From Bombus terrestris (taxonomy: Eukaryota > Arthropoda > Insecta > Hymenoptera > Apidae), in the NCBI RefSeq assembly GCF_910591885.1, contig NW_025963548.1, positions 6,811,501-6,875,500 on the forward strand: 64,000 nt of DNA, in the 5' to 3' direction. The notes below the pieces were generated by a model. That model did no database searches and had not been told where the DNA came from. It worked only from the letters and a program-made list of their open reading frames with translations. Shown here piece after piece: positions 22,049-36,172 of the stretch (the stretch's first letter is position 1; the number at the start of each line of letters is the position of its first letter). A program made the translations under genes and the position numbers.

Positions 22049-24687
22049 CATTATAACGCAATTGTATATGACGCTATACGTCCTATAGTGATGCAATATA
22101 ACGTTATACGTCCTATAGTGATGCAATATAACGTTATACGATATTACGTAATAGTACAAAACGTTACACGTCACATGGAGATGCTATATAGCGTTATACG
22201 TCATAACGTAATAGTATATAACGTGATACGTCCTATAGCGATACAATATAACGTTATACGTTATAATTGTAATAGTTCATAACGGAATACTTCATATAGT
22301 GATGCAATATAACGTTATACGTTATTACGTATTAGTTCAAAACGTTATAGGTCGCATGGTGATGCAATATAACGATATATGTTACAATGTAATAGTTCAT
22401 AACGGTATACTTCATATAGTGATGCAATATAACGTTATACGTCATATAGTGATGCACTATAACGTTATGCGTTATAACGTAATAGTTCATAACGTTATAC
22501 GTCATATAGTAATGCAATATAACGTTATACGTCCTATAGTGATGCGATATAACGTTATACGTCCTATAGTGGTGCAGCATAACGTTATACGATATTACGT
22601 AATAGTACAAAACGTTATACGTCACATGGTGATGCAATATAACGTTATACGTCCTATAGTGATGCAATATAACGTTATACGATATTACGTAATAGTACAA
22701 AACGTTACACGTCACATGGAGATGCTATATAGCGTTATACGTCATAACGTAATAGTATATAACGTTATACGTCCTATAGTGATGCAACATAATGTTAAAC
22801 GTTATAACGTAATTGTTCATGATGGTATACGTCCTATAGTGATGCAATATAACGTTATACGTCCTATAGTGAAGCGATATAACGTTATACGTCCTATAGT
22901 GGTGCAGCATAACGTTATACGATATTACGTAATAGTACAAAACGTTATACGTCACATGGTGATGCAATATAACGTTATACGTCCTATAGTGATGCAATAT
23001 AACGTTATGCGTTAGAACGTAATAGTTCATAACGTTGTACGTCATATAGTGATGCAATATACCGTTATACATTATAACGTAATAGTATATGACGCTATAC
23101 GTCCTATAGTGATGCAATATAACGTTATACGTCCTATAGTGATGCAATATAACGTTATACGTCCTATAGTGATGCAGTATAACGCTATACGTCCTATAGT
23201 GATGCAATATAACGTTATACGTCCTATTGTGATGCAATGTAACGTTATACGTCATATAGTGTTGCAATATAACGTTATACGTCATATAGTGTTGCAATAT
23301 AACGTTATCCGTTATAACGTAATAGTTCATAACGTTATACGTCATATAGTAATGCAATATAACGTTATACGTCCTATAGTGATGCAATATAACGTTATGC
23401 GTTATAACGTAATAGTTCATAACGTTATACGTCATATAGTAATGCTATATAACGTTATACGTCCTATAGTGATGCAATATAACGTTATACGTCCTATTGT
23501 GATGCAATGTAACGTTATACGTCATATAGTGTTGCAATATAACGTTATCCGTTATAACGTAATAGTTCATAACGTTATACGTCATATAGTAATGCAATAT
23601 AACGTTATACGTCCTATAGTGATGCAATATAACGTTATACGTCCTATTGTGATGCAATGTAACGTTATACGTCATATAGTGTTGCAATATAACGTTATAC
23701 GTTATTACGTAATAGTGCAAAACGTTATACGTCATATAGTAATGCAATATAACGTTATACGTCATATAGTGTTGCAATATAACGTTATACGTCATATAGT
23801 GTTGCAATATAACGTTATCCGTTATAACGTATTAGTTCAAAACGTTATACGTCGCATGGTGATGCAATATAACGTTACACGTTATACCGTAATTGTTCAT
23901 AATGGTATATTTCATATAGTGATGCAATATAACGCTATACGTGCTATAGTGATGCAATATAACGTTATACGTTATTACGTAATAGTGCAAAACGTTATAC
24001 GTCATATAGTAATGCAATATAACGTTATACGTCCTATAGTGATGCAATATAACGTTATACGTCCTATTGTGATGCAATGTAACGTTATACGTCATATAGT
24101 GTTGCAATATAACGTTATCCGTTATAACGTAATAGTTCATAACGTTATACGTCATATAGTAATGCAATATAACGTTATACGTCCTATAGTGATGCAATAT
24201 AACGTTATGCGTTATAACGTAATAGTTCATAACGTTATACGTCATATAGTAATGCAATATAACGTTATACGTCCTATAGTGATGCAATATAACGTTATAC
24301 GTCCTATAGTGATGCAATATAACGTTATACGTCCTATAGTGATGCAATATAACGTTATACGTCCTATAGTGACGCAATATAACGTTATACGTCACATGGT
24401 GATACAACATAGCGTTATACGTCACAACGTAATAGTATATAACTTATACGTCCTATAGTGGTGCAACATAATGTTATACGTTATAACGTAATATTGTATA
24501 ACGTTATACGTCATATAGTGATGCAATATAACGATACACGTCTTATAGTGATGCAATATAACGTTATACGTCCTATTGTGATGCAATATAACGTTATACG
24601 TCATATAGTGTTGCAATATAACGTTATGCGTTATAACGTAATAGCATATAACGTTATACGTCCTATAGTGATGCAATATAACGTTAT
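22049..24687 (+). repeat. Transition zone I: short local duplications, TGTTGCAAT monomers
   Basis: About 22141-22245 recurs from 22682 (offset 541), including GGAGATGCTATATAGCG. About 22531-22690 recurs at about 22861-23020 (offset 330, eleven monomers). A two-monomer module of CCTATTGTGATG followed by a TAGTGTTGCAAT monomer starts near 23221, 23491, 23641 and 24061. No 36-bp element is present after 22048, and none of the right-domain markers has appeared yet. Run-on class-A monomers dominate 24240-24380. Confidence 0.83.
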
Positions 24688-25520
24688 GCGTTATAACGTA
24701 ATAGTTCATAACGGTATACTTCATATAGTGATGCAATGTACCGCTATACGTTTTTGCGTAATAGTCCAAAACGTTATACGTCACATGGTGATGCAATATA
24801 GCGTTATACGTAATAACATAATAGTATAGAACGTTATACGTCCTATAGTGATGCAATATAATGTTATACGTTATATCGTAATAGTGTATAACCTTATACG
24901 ACCTATAGTCATGCAATATAACGTTATACGTTGTAATGTAATAGTTCAAAGCGGTATACTTCATATAGTGATGCAATATAACGTTATATGTTATTGCGTA
25001 TTAGTTCAAAACGTTATACGTCACATGGTGATGCAATATAGCGTTATACGTCATATAGTGATGCAATATAACTTTATACGTTATTACGTAATAGTACAAA
25101 ACGTTATACGTCACATGGTGATGCAATATAACGTTATACGTTATAATGGAATATTTCAAAGCGGTATAATTCATATAGTGATGCAATATAACGTTATACG
25201 TCATAGAGTGATGCAATATAACGTTATACCTCATAGAGTGATGCAATATAACGTTATACGTCATAGAGTGATGCAATATAACGTTATACGTCATAGAGTG
25301 ATGCAATATAACGTTATGCACTATAGCGTAGTAGCATATAACGTTATACGTCATATAGTGATGCAATTTAACGTTATACTCCTTTAGTGATGCAATATAG
25401 CGTTATATGTCATAACGTAATATTATATAACGTTATACGTCATATGGTGAGACAATATAACGTTATGCGTTATAACGTAATAGTTCATAACGGTATGCGT
25501 CATATAGTGATGCAATATAC
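24688..25520 (+). repeat. Segmental duplication, copy 1 (partner 28974-29896)
   Basis: Matches the partner at an offset of 4,286 bp up to about 25335, then at 4,376 bp because this copy lacks 90 bp (three monomers). Shared rare features include GTACCGCTATACG, CGTTTTTGCG, GTAATAACATAATAG and a run of four CATAGAGTG monomers at 25199-25318. Confidence 0.92.
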
Positions 25521-28286
25521 CGTTATACATTATAACGCAATAGTATTAGACGCTATACGTCCTATAGTGATGCAATATAACGATATACGTCCTATAGTGA
25601 TGCAATATAACGTTATACCTTATTACGTAATAGTACAAAGCGTTATACGTCATATAGTGATGCAATATAACGTTATGCGTTTTAACGTAATAGTTCATAA
25701 CGTTATACGTCATATAGTAATGCAATATATCTTTATACGTCCTATAGTGATGCAATATAACGTTATGCGTTATAACGTAATAGTTCATAACGTTATACGT
25801 CATATAGTAATGCAAAATAACGTTATACGTTATAATGTAGTAGTTCATAACGGTATACTTTATATAGTGATGCAATATAACGTTATACGTCCTATAGTGA
25901 TGCAATGTAACGCTATACGTTATTACGTAATAGTACAATACGTTATACGTAAATAGTGATGCAATATAACATTACACGTCCTACAGTGATGCAATATACC
26001 GTTATACGTCCTATAGTGATGCAATATAACGTTATACGTAATATAGTGATGCAATATAACGTTATACGTCCTATGCGTGATGCAATATACCGTTATGCGT
26101 TATAACGTAATAGTTCATAACGTTATACGTCATACAGTGATGCAATATACCTTTATACATTATAACGCAATAGTATTAGACGATCTACGTCCTATAGTGA
26201 TGCAATATAACGTTATGCTTTATAACGTAATAGTTCATAACGTTATGCGTCATATAGTGATGGAATATACCGTTATACATTATAACGCAATAGAATATGA
26301 CGCTATACGTCCATTAGTGTTGCAACATAACGTCATGCGTTACAACGTAATAGTTCATAACGTTGTACGTCATATAGTGATGCAATATACCGTTATACAT
26401 TATAGCGCAATAGTATATGACGCTATACGTCCTATAGTAATGTAATATAACGTTATACATCATATAGTGATGCAATATAAAGTTATTCCTTCATAGCGCA
26501 ATAATATATAACGTTATACGTCCTATAGTGATGCAATATGTCGTTATACGTCCTATAGTGATGCAATATAACCTTAGGTGTTAACGTCATAGATCATAAC
26601 GTTATTCGTCATATGGTGAGGCAATATAACGTTATGCGTTATAACGTAATAGTTCATAACGTTATACGTCGTATAGTAATGCAATATAACGTTATACGTT
26701 ATAACGTATAGCATATAACGTTATACGTCATATAGTGATGCAATATGACGTTATACGTCCTATTGTGATGCAATATAACGTTATACGTTACTATGTAATA
26801 GTACAAAACGTTATACGTCACATGGTGATGCAATATAACGTTATACGGTATAATGTAATACTTCATATCGGTATACTTCATGTAGTGATGCAATATAACG
26901 TTATACGTCCTATAGTGATGCAATAAATCGTTATACGACGTTACGTAATAGTACAAAACATTATACGTCACATGGTGATGCAATATAACGTTATGCGTTA
27001 TAATGTAATAGTTCATAACGGTATACTTCATATAGTGATGCAATATAACGTTATACGTCCTATAGTGATGCAATGTAACGCTATACGTTATTACGTAATA
27101 GTACAAAACGTTATACGTCAAATAGTGATGCAATATAACATTACACGCCCTATAGTGATGCAATATAACGTTATACGTCCTATAGTGATGCAATATAACG
27201 TTATACGTCCTATAGTGATGCAATATAACGTTAAACGTCCTATAGTGATGCAATGTAACGTTATACGTCCTATGCGTGATGCAATATACCGTTATGCGTT
27301 ATAACGTAATAGTTCATAACGTTATACGTCATATAGTAATGCAATATAACGTTATACGTCCTATAGTGATGCAATATAACGTTATAACTTATTACGTAAT
27401 AGTACAAAACCTTATACGTCATATAGTGATGCAATATAACGTTATGCGTTATAACGTAATAGTTCATACCGTTATACGTCATATAGTAATGCTATATAAC
27501 GTTATACGTCCTATAGTGATACAATATAACGTTATGCGTTATAACGTAATGGTTCATAACGTTGTGCGTCATATAGTGATGGAATATACCGTTATACATT
27601 ATAACGCAATAGAATATGACGCTATACGTCCTATAGTGTTGCAACATAACATTATGCGTTATAACGTAATAGTTCGTAACGTTATACGTCATATAGTAAT
27701 GCAATATAACGTTATACGTCCTATAGTGATGCAATATAACGTTATGCGTTACAACGTAATAGTTCATAACATTGTACGTCATATAGTGATGCAATATAAC
27801 GTTATACATTATAACGCAATAGTATATGACGCTATACGTCCTATAGTGAGGCAATATAACTTTATACGTTATTATTGTAATAGTTCATAACGGAATACTT
27901 CATATAGTGGTGCAATATAACGTTATACGTTATAACGTAATAGTTCATAACGGTATACTTCATATAGTGATGCAATATACCGCTATACGTCCTATAGTGA
28001 TGCAATATGACGTTATACGTCCTATAGTGATGCAATATAACGTTATACGTTATAACGTAATAGCATATAACGTTATACGTCATATAGTAATGCAATATAA
28101 CGTTATACGTTATAACGTATAGCATATAACGTTATACGTCATATAGTGATGCAATATAACGTTATACGTCCTATAGTGATGCAATATAACGTTATACGTT
28201 ATAACGTAATAGCATATAACGTTATACGTCCTATAGTGATGCAATATAATGTTATACGTTATATCGTAATAGTTCATAACGTTATA
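25521..28286 (+). repeat. Transition zone II: diverged mixed monomers
   Basis: The most heterogeneous part of the array. It holds several one-off variants (for example TTCCTTCATAGCGCAATAATAT near 26487-26505) and 31-bp TATGCGTGATG monomers from 26067 and 27266. The first 29-bp GTATAGCAT monomer starts at about 26697. Modules such as an F monomer with GCAATAGAATATGACG (about 26290, 27605) are shared internally. It links left-type and right-type monomers. Confidence 0.8.
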
Positions 28287-28375
28287 CGTCATATACTGAT
28301 GCAATTAAAGTTATTCGTTATTACGTAGTGGTTCAAAACGCTAAACATCATATAGTGAAGCAATATAACGTTATT
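28287..28375 (+). repeat. AATTAAAG marker module, copy 1
   Basis: A three-monomer module. A 29-bp monomer with CTGATGCAATTAAAGTTATT is followed by a B-like monomer with GTAGTGGTTCAAAACG and a third with ACATCATATAGTGAAGC. Further copies start at 31313, 32960, 35774, 36972, 42633, 43202, 45179 and 45748, making nine in all. None was seen left of 28287 or right of 45836. It is a reliable phase marker for the 28-46 kb HOR region. Confidence 0.93.
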
Positions 28376-28973
28376 CGTTATTACGTAATAGTACAAAACG
28401 TTATACGTCATATAGTGATGCAATATGACGTTATACGTCCTATAGTGATGCAATATAACGTTAGGTGTTATAACGTCATAGATCATAACGTTATACATCA
28501 TATAGTGAGGCAATATAACGTTATGCGTTATAACGTAATAGTTCATAACGTTATACGTCATATAGTAATGCAATATAACGTTATACGTTATAACGTATAG
28601 CATATAACGTTATACGTCATATAGTGATGCAATATGACGTTATACGTCCTATTGTGATGCAATATATCGTTATACGTCACATGGTGATGCAATATAACGT
28701 TATACGTAATAATGTAATATTTCATAACCGTATACTTCATATAGTGGTGCAATATAACGATATACGTCCTATAGTGATGCAATATAACGTTATGCGTTAT
28801 AACGTAAGAGTTCATAACGTTAAACGTCATATAGTAATGCAATATAACGTTATGCGTTATAACGTAATAGCATATAACGTTATACGTTCTATAGTGATGC
28901 AATATAACGTTATGCGTTATAACGTAGTAGTTCATAACGTTCTACGTCCTATAGTGATGCAACATAATGTTAT
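28376..28973 (+). repeat. Right-domain segment after the first AATTAAAG module
   Basis: Contains a GTTAGGTGTTATAACG monomer, class A and C alternation, and a 29-bp GTATAGCAT monomer near 28592. Similar order follows the other AATTAAAG modules, for example after 31401 and 33048, so this is a diverged relative of the same HOR. Confidence 0.82.
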
Positions 28974-29896
28974 ACGTTATAACGTAATAGTTCATAACGG
29001 TATACTTCATATAGTGATGCAATGTACCGCTATACGTTTTTGCGTAATAGTCCAAAACGTTATACGTCACATGGTGATGCAATATAGCGTTATACGTAAT
29101 AACATAATAGTATAGAACGTTATACGTCCTATAGTGATGCAATATAATGTTATACGTTATATCGTAATAGTGTATAACCTTATACGACCTATAGTCATGC
29201 AATATAACGTTATACGTTGTAATGTAATAGTTCAAAGCGGTATACTTCATATAGTGATGCAATATAACGTTATATGTTATTGCGTATTAGTTCAAAACGT
29301 TATACGTCACATGGTGATGCAATATAGCGTTATACGTCATATAGTGATGCAATATAACTTTATACGTTATTACGTAATAGTACAAAACGTTATACGTCAC
29401 ATGGTGATGCAATATAACGTTATACGTTATAATGGAATATTTCAAAGCGGTATAATTCATATAGTGATGCAATATAACGTTATACGTCATAGAGTGATGC
29501 AATATAACGTTATACCTCATAGAGTGATGCAATATAACGTTATACGTCATAGAGTGATGCAATATAACGTTATACGTCATAGAGTGATGCAATATAACGT
29601 TATGCACTATAACGTAGTAGCATATAACGTTATACGTCATATAGTGATGCAATATAATGTTATATGTCCTATAGTGATGCAATATAACGTTATGCGTTAT
29701 AACATAGTAGTTCATAACGTCATACGTCATATAGTAATGCAATTTAACGTTATACTCCTTTAGTGATGCAATATAGCGTTATACGTCATAACGTAATATT
29801 ATACAACGTTGTACGTCATATGGTGAGGCAATATAACGTTATGCGTTATAACGTAATAGTTCATAACGATATGCGCCATATAGTGATGCAATATAC
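28974..29896 (+). repeat. Segmental duplication, copy 2 (partner 24688-25520)
   Basis: Has the 90 bp missing from copy 1 near 29640-29730. The four CATAGAGTG monomers lie at 29485-29604. One difference noticed is CTATAACGTAG here against CTATAGCGTAG near 25321. Between the copies lies transition zone II. Confidence 0.92.
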
Positions 29897-31509
29897 CGTT
29901 ATGCGTTTTAACGTAATAGTTCATAACGTTATACGTCATATAGTAATGCAATATAACGTTATACGTCCTATAGTGATGCAATATAACGTTATGCGTTATA
30001 ACGTAATAGTTCATACCGTAATACGTCATATAGTAATGCAATATAACGTTATACGTTATAACGTATAGCATATAACGTTATACGTCATATAGTGATGCAA
30101 TATAACGATATACGTCCTATAGTGATGCAATATAACGTTATACCTTATTACGTAATAGTATAAAACGTTATACGTCATATAGTGATGCAATATAACGTTA
30201 TGCGTTTTAACGTAATAGTTCATAACGTTATACGTCATATAGTAATGCAATATAACGTTATACGTCCTATAGTGATGCAATATAACGTTATGCGTTATAA
30301 CGTAATAGTTCATACCGTTATACGTCATATAGTAATGCAATATAACGTTATACGTTATAACGTATAGCATATAACGTTATACGTCATATAGTGATGCAAT
30401 ATAACGTTATACGGTATAATGTAATAGTTCATAGCGGTATACTTCATGTAGTGATGCAATATAACGTTATACGTCCTATAGTGATGCAATGTAACGTTAT
30501 ACGACATTACGTAATAGTACAAAACTTTATACGTCACATGGTGATGCAATATAACGTTATACGTTATAATGTAGTAGTTTATAACGGTATACTTGATATA
30601 GTGATGCAATATAACGTTATACGTCCTATAGTGATGCAATGTAACGCTATACGTTATGACGTAATAGTACAAAACGTTATACGTCAAATAGTGATGCAAT
30701 ATAACATTACACGTCCTATAGTGATGCAATATAACGTTATACGTCCTATAGTGATACAATATAACGTTATACGTCCTATAGTGGTGCAATATAACGATAT
30801 ACGTCCTATGCATGATGCAATATACCGTTATGCGTTATAACGTAATAGTTCTTAACGTTATACGTCATATAGTGATGCAATATACCTTTATACATTATAA
30901 CGCAATAGTATTAGACGCTATACGTCCTATAGTGATGCAATATAACGTTACACGTCCTATAGTGATGCAATATAACGTCATGCGTTACAACGTAATAGTT
31001 CATAACGTTGTACGTCATATAGTGATGCAATATACCGTTATACATTATAGCGCAATAGTATATGACGCTATACGTCCTATAGTGATGCAATATAACGTTA
31101 TACGTCCTATAGTGATGCAATATAACGTTATACGTTATAACGTAATAGCATATAACGTTATACGTCCTATAGTGATGCAATATAATGTTATACGTTATAT
31201 CGTAATAGTGTATAACGTTATACTTCATATACTGAGGCAATATAATGTTATACGTCCTATAGTGATGCAATATAACGTTATACGTTATAATGTAATAGTT
31301 CATAACGTTATACGTCATATACTGATGCAATTAAAGTTATTCGTTATTACGTAGTGGTTCAAAACGCTAAACATCATATAGTGAAGCAATATAACGTTAT
31401 TTGTTATTACGTAATAGTACGAAACGTTACACGTCATATAGTGATGCAATATAACGTTAGGTGTTATAACGTCATAGATCATAACGTTATACGTCATATG
31501 GTGAGGCAA
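29897..31509 (+). repeat. Right-domain segment, first full set of right markers
   Basis: Carries GCGTTTTAACG class-C monomers, 29-bp GTATAGCAT monomers near 30053 and 30352, and a 31-bp TATGCATGATG monomer from 30802. The second AATTAAAG module is at 31313-31401. A local repeat of about 300 bp is visible: about 29905-30090 resembles 30198-30390. Confidence 0.82.
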
Positions 31510-34353
31510 TATAACGTTATGCGTTATAACGTAATAGTTCATAACGTTAAGCGTCATATAGTAATGCAATATAACGTTATACGTTATAACGTATAGCATA
31601 CTACGTTATACGTCATATAGTGATGCAATATGACGTTATACGTCCTATTGTGATGCAATATATCGTTATACGTCACATGGTGATGCAATATAACGTTATA
31701 CGTTATAACGTAAGAGTTCATAACGTTAAACGTCACATAGTAATGCAATATAACGTTATACGTTATAACGTAATAAAATATAACGTTATACGTCTTATAG
31801 TAATGCAATATAACGTTATACTAATTTAGTGATGCAATATAACGTTATGCGTTATAACGTAATAGGTCATAACGTTATGCGTCATATAGTGATACAGTAT
31901 ACCGTTATACATTATAACGCAATAGTATATGACGCTATACGTCCTATAGTGATGCAATATAGCGTTATACGTCATATAGTGATGCAATATAACTTTATGC
32001 GCTATTACGTAATAGTACAAAACGTTATACGTCACATGGTGATGCAATATAGCGTTATACGTCATAACGTAATAATATATAACGTTATACGTCCTATAGT
32101 GATGCAATATTTCGTTATACGATATTACGTAATAGTACAAAACTTTATACGTCACATGGTGATGCAATATAACGTTATACGTTATAATGTAGTAGTTTAT
32201 AACGGTATACTTGATATAGTGATGCAATATAACGTTATACGTCCTATAGTGATGCAATGTAACGCTATACGTTATTACGTAATAGTACAAAACGTTATAC
32301 GTCACATGGTGATGCAATATAACGTTATACGGTATAATGTAATAGTTCATAACGGTATACTTCATGTAGTGATGCAATATAACGTTATACGTCCTATAGC
32401 GATGCAATATTTCGTTATACGATATTACGTAATAGTACAAAACTTTATACGTCATATGGTGATGCAATATAACGTTATACGTTATAATGTAGTAGTTTAT
32501 AACGGTATACTTGATATAGTGATGCAATATAACGTTATACGTCCTATAGTGATGCAATGTAACGCTATACGTTATTACGTAATAGTACAAAACGTTATAC
32601 GTCAAATAGTGATGCAATATAACATTACACGTCCTATAGTGATGCAATATAACGTTATACGTCCTATAGTGATGCAATATACCTTTATACATTATAACGC
32701 AATAGTATTAGACGCTATACGTCCTATAGTGATGCAATATAACGTTACACGTCCTATAGTGATGCAATATAACGTCATGCGTTACAACGTAATAGCATAT
32801 AACGTTATACGTCCTATAGTGATGCAATATAATGTTATACGTTATATCGTAATAGTGTATAACGTTATACTTCATATACTGAGGCAATATAATGTTATAC
32901 GTCCTATAGTGATGCAATATAACGTTATACGTTATAATGTAATAGTTCATAACGTTATACGTCATATACTGATGCAATTAAAGTTATTCGTTATTACGTA
33001 GTGGTTCAAAACGCTAAACATCATATAGTGAAGCAATATAACGTTATCCGTTATTACGTAATAGTACGAAACGTTACACGTCATATAGTGATGCAATATG
33101 ACGTTATACGTCCTATAGTGATGCAATATAACGTTAGGTGTTATAACGTCATAGATCATAACGTTATACGTCATATGGTGAGGCAATATAACGTTATGCG
33201 TTATAACGTAATAGTTCATAACGTTAAACGTCATATAGTAATGCAATATAACGTTATACGTTATAACGTATAGCATACTACGTTATACGTCATATAGTGA
33301 TGCAATATGACGTTATACGTCCTATTGTGATGCAATATATCGTTATACGTCACATGGTGATGCAATATAACGTTATACGTTATAATGTAATATTTCATAA
33401 CGGTATACTTCATATAGTGGTGCAATATAACGATATACGTCCTATAGTGATGCAATATAACGTTATGCGTTATAACGTAATAGTTCATAACGTTAAACGT
33501 CATATTGTAATGCAATATAACGTTATACGTTATAACGTAATAGCATATAACGTTATACGTCCTATAGTAATGCAATATAACGTTATACTAATTTAGTGAT
33601 GCAATATAACGTTATACGTCATATAGTGATGCAATATAACGTTATACGTTACTATGTAATAGTACAAAACGTTATACGTCTCATGGAGATGCAATATAAC
33701 GTTATACGGTATAATGTAATAGTTCATAACGGTATACTTCATGTAGTGATGCAATATAACGTTATACGTCCTATAGCGATGCAATATTTCGTTATACGAT
33801 AGTACGTAATAGTACAAAACTTTATACGTCACATGGTGATGCAATATAACGTTATACGTTATAATGTAGTAGTTTATAACGGTATACTTGATATAGTGAT
33901 GCAATATAACGTTATACGTCCTATAGTGATGCAATGTAACGCTATACGTTATTACGTAATAGTACAAAACGTTGTACGTCAAATAGTGATGCAATATAGC
34001 ATTACACGTCCTATAGTGATGCAACATAACGTTGTACGTCCTATAGTGATGCAATATAACGTTATGCGTTATAACGTAATAGTTCATAACGTTATACGTC
34101 ATATAGTAATGCAATATAACGTTATACGTTATAACGTATAGCATATAACGTTATGCGTCATATAGTGATGCAATATAACGTTATAGGTCCTATAGTGATG
34201 CAATATAACGTTATACGTTACTATGTAATAGCACAAAACGTTATACGTCACATGGTGATGCAATATAACGTTATGCGTTTTAGCGTAATAGTTCATAACG
34301 TTATACGTCACATAGTAATGCAATATAACGTTATACGTCCTATAGTGATGCAA
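31510..34353 (+). repeat. 2.84-kb HOR, unit 1 (partner from 34354)
   Basis: 31510 to about 33365 recurs at 34354 to about 36179. The offset is 2,844 bp at first and 2,814 bp after one 30-bp monomer is lost in the second copy near 34785. Shared rare words include GTAATAAAATATAACG, ATACTAATTTAGTG and GATGCAATATTTCG. The AATTAAAG module sits at 32960-33048. Confidence 0.92.
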
Positions 34354-36172
34354 TATAACGTTATGCGTTATAACGTAATAGTTCATAACGTTAAGCGTCA
34401 TATAGTAATGCAATATAACGTTATACGTTATAACGTATAGCATACTACGTTATACGTCATATAGTGATGCAATATGACGTTATACGTCCTATTGTGATGC
34501 AATATATCGTTATACGTCACATGGTGATGCAATATAACGTTATACGTTATAACGTAAGAGTTCATAACGTTAAACGTCACATAGTAATGCAATATAACGT
34601 TATACGTTATAACGTAATAAAATATAACGTTATACGTCTTATAGTAATGCAATATAACGTTATACTAATTTAGTGATGCAATATAACGTTATGCGTTATA
34701 ACGTAATAGGTCATAACGTTATGCGTCATATAGTGATACAGTATACCGTTATACATTATAACGCAATAGTATATGACGCTATACGTCATATAGTGATGCA
34801 ATATAACTTTATGCGCTATTACGTAATAGTACAAAACGTTATACGTCACATGGTGATGCAATATAGCGTTATACGTCATAACGTAATAATATATAACGTT
34901 ATACGTCCTATAGTGATGCAATATTTCGTTATACGATATTACGTAATAGTACAAAACTTTATACGTCACATGGTGATGCAATATAACGTTATACGTTATA
35001 ATGTAGTAGTTTATAACGGTATACTTGATATAGTGATGCAATATAACGTTATACGTCCTATAGTGATGCAATGTAACGCTATACGTTATTACGTAATAGT
35101 ACAAAACGTTATACGTCACATGGTGATGCAATATAACGTTATACGGTATAATGTAATAGTTCATAACGGTATACTTCATGTAGTGATGCAATATAACGTT
35201 ATACGTCCTATAGCGATGCAATATTTCGTTATACGATATTACGTAATAGTACAAAACTTTATACGTCATATGGTGATGCAATATAACGTTATACGTTATA
35301 ATGTAGTAGTTTATAACGGTATACTTGATATAGTGATGCAATATAACGTTATACGTCCTATAGTGATGCAATGTAACGCTATACGTTATTACGTAATAGT
35401 ACAAAACGTTATACGTCAAATAGTGATGCAATATAACATTACACGTCCTATAGTGATGCAATATAACGTTATACGTCCTATAGTGATGCAATATACCTTT
35501 ATACATTATAACGCAATAGTATTAGACGCTATACGTCCTATAGTGATGCAATATAACGTTACACGTCCTATAGTGATGCAATATAACGTCATGCGTTACA
35601 ACGTAATAGCATATAACGTTATACGTCCTATAGTGATGCAATATAATGTTATACGTTATATCGTAATAGTGTATAACGTTATACTTCATATACTGAGGCA
35701 ATATAATGTTATACGTCCTATAGTGATGCAATATAACGTTATACGTTATAATGTAATAGTTCATAACGTTATACGTCATATACTGATGCAATTAAAGTTA
35801 TTCGTTATTACGTAGTGGTTCAAAACGCTAAACATCATATAGTGAAGCAATATAACGTTATCCGTTATTACGTAATAGTACGAAACGTTACACGTCATAT
35901 AGTGATGCAATATGACGTTATACGTCCTATAGTGATGCAATATAACGTTAGGTGTTATAACGTCATAGATCATAACGTTATACGTCATATGGTGAGGCAA
36001 TATAACGTTATGCGTTATAACGTAATAGTTCATAACGTTAAACGTCATATAGTAATGCAATATAACGTTATACGTTATAACGTATAGCATACTACGTTAT
36101 ACGTCATATAGTGATGCAATATGACGTTATACGTCCTATTGTGATGCAATATATCGTTATACGTCACATGGT
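34354..36172 (+). repeat. 2.84-kb HOR, unit 2 (recombinant end)
   Basis: Copy of 31510-33365 with one monomer fewer. Near 36173 the sequence stops following 33365 onward and jumps back to sequence equivalent to 32161, giving a clean recombination junction within otherwise identical monomers. Confidence 0.9.

Noticed and set aside
23049..24458. Longest forward open frame (469 codons), and many others of 60-400 codons on both strands
   Set aside because: All are runs of the same decapeptide pattern. They overlap open frames on the other strand and end wherever a TAG variant or an off-size monomer occurs. There is no start context, no domain and no sign of coding selection.
22049..28286. Transposon insertion in the transition zone
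   Set aside because: The interval is heterogeneous but every stretch still parses into about 30-bp monomers of the same family. No foreign segment or terminal repeat was found.
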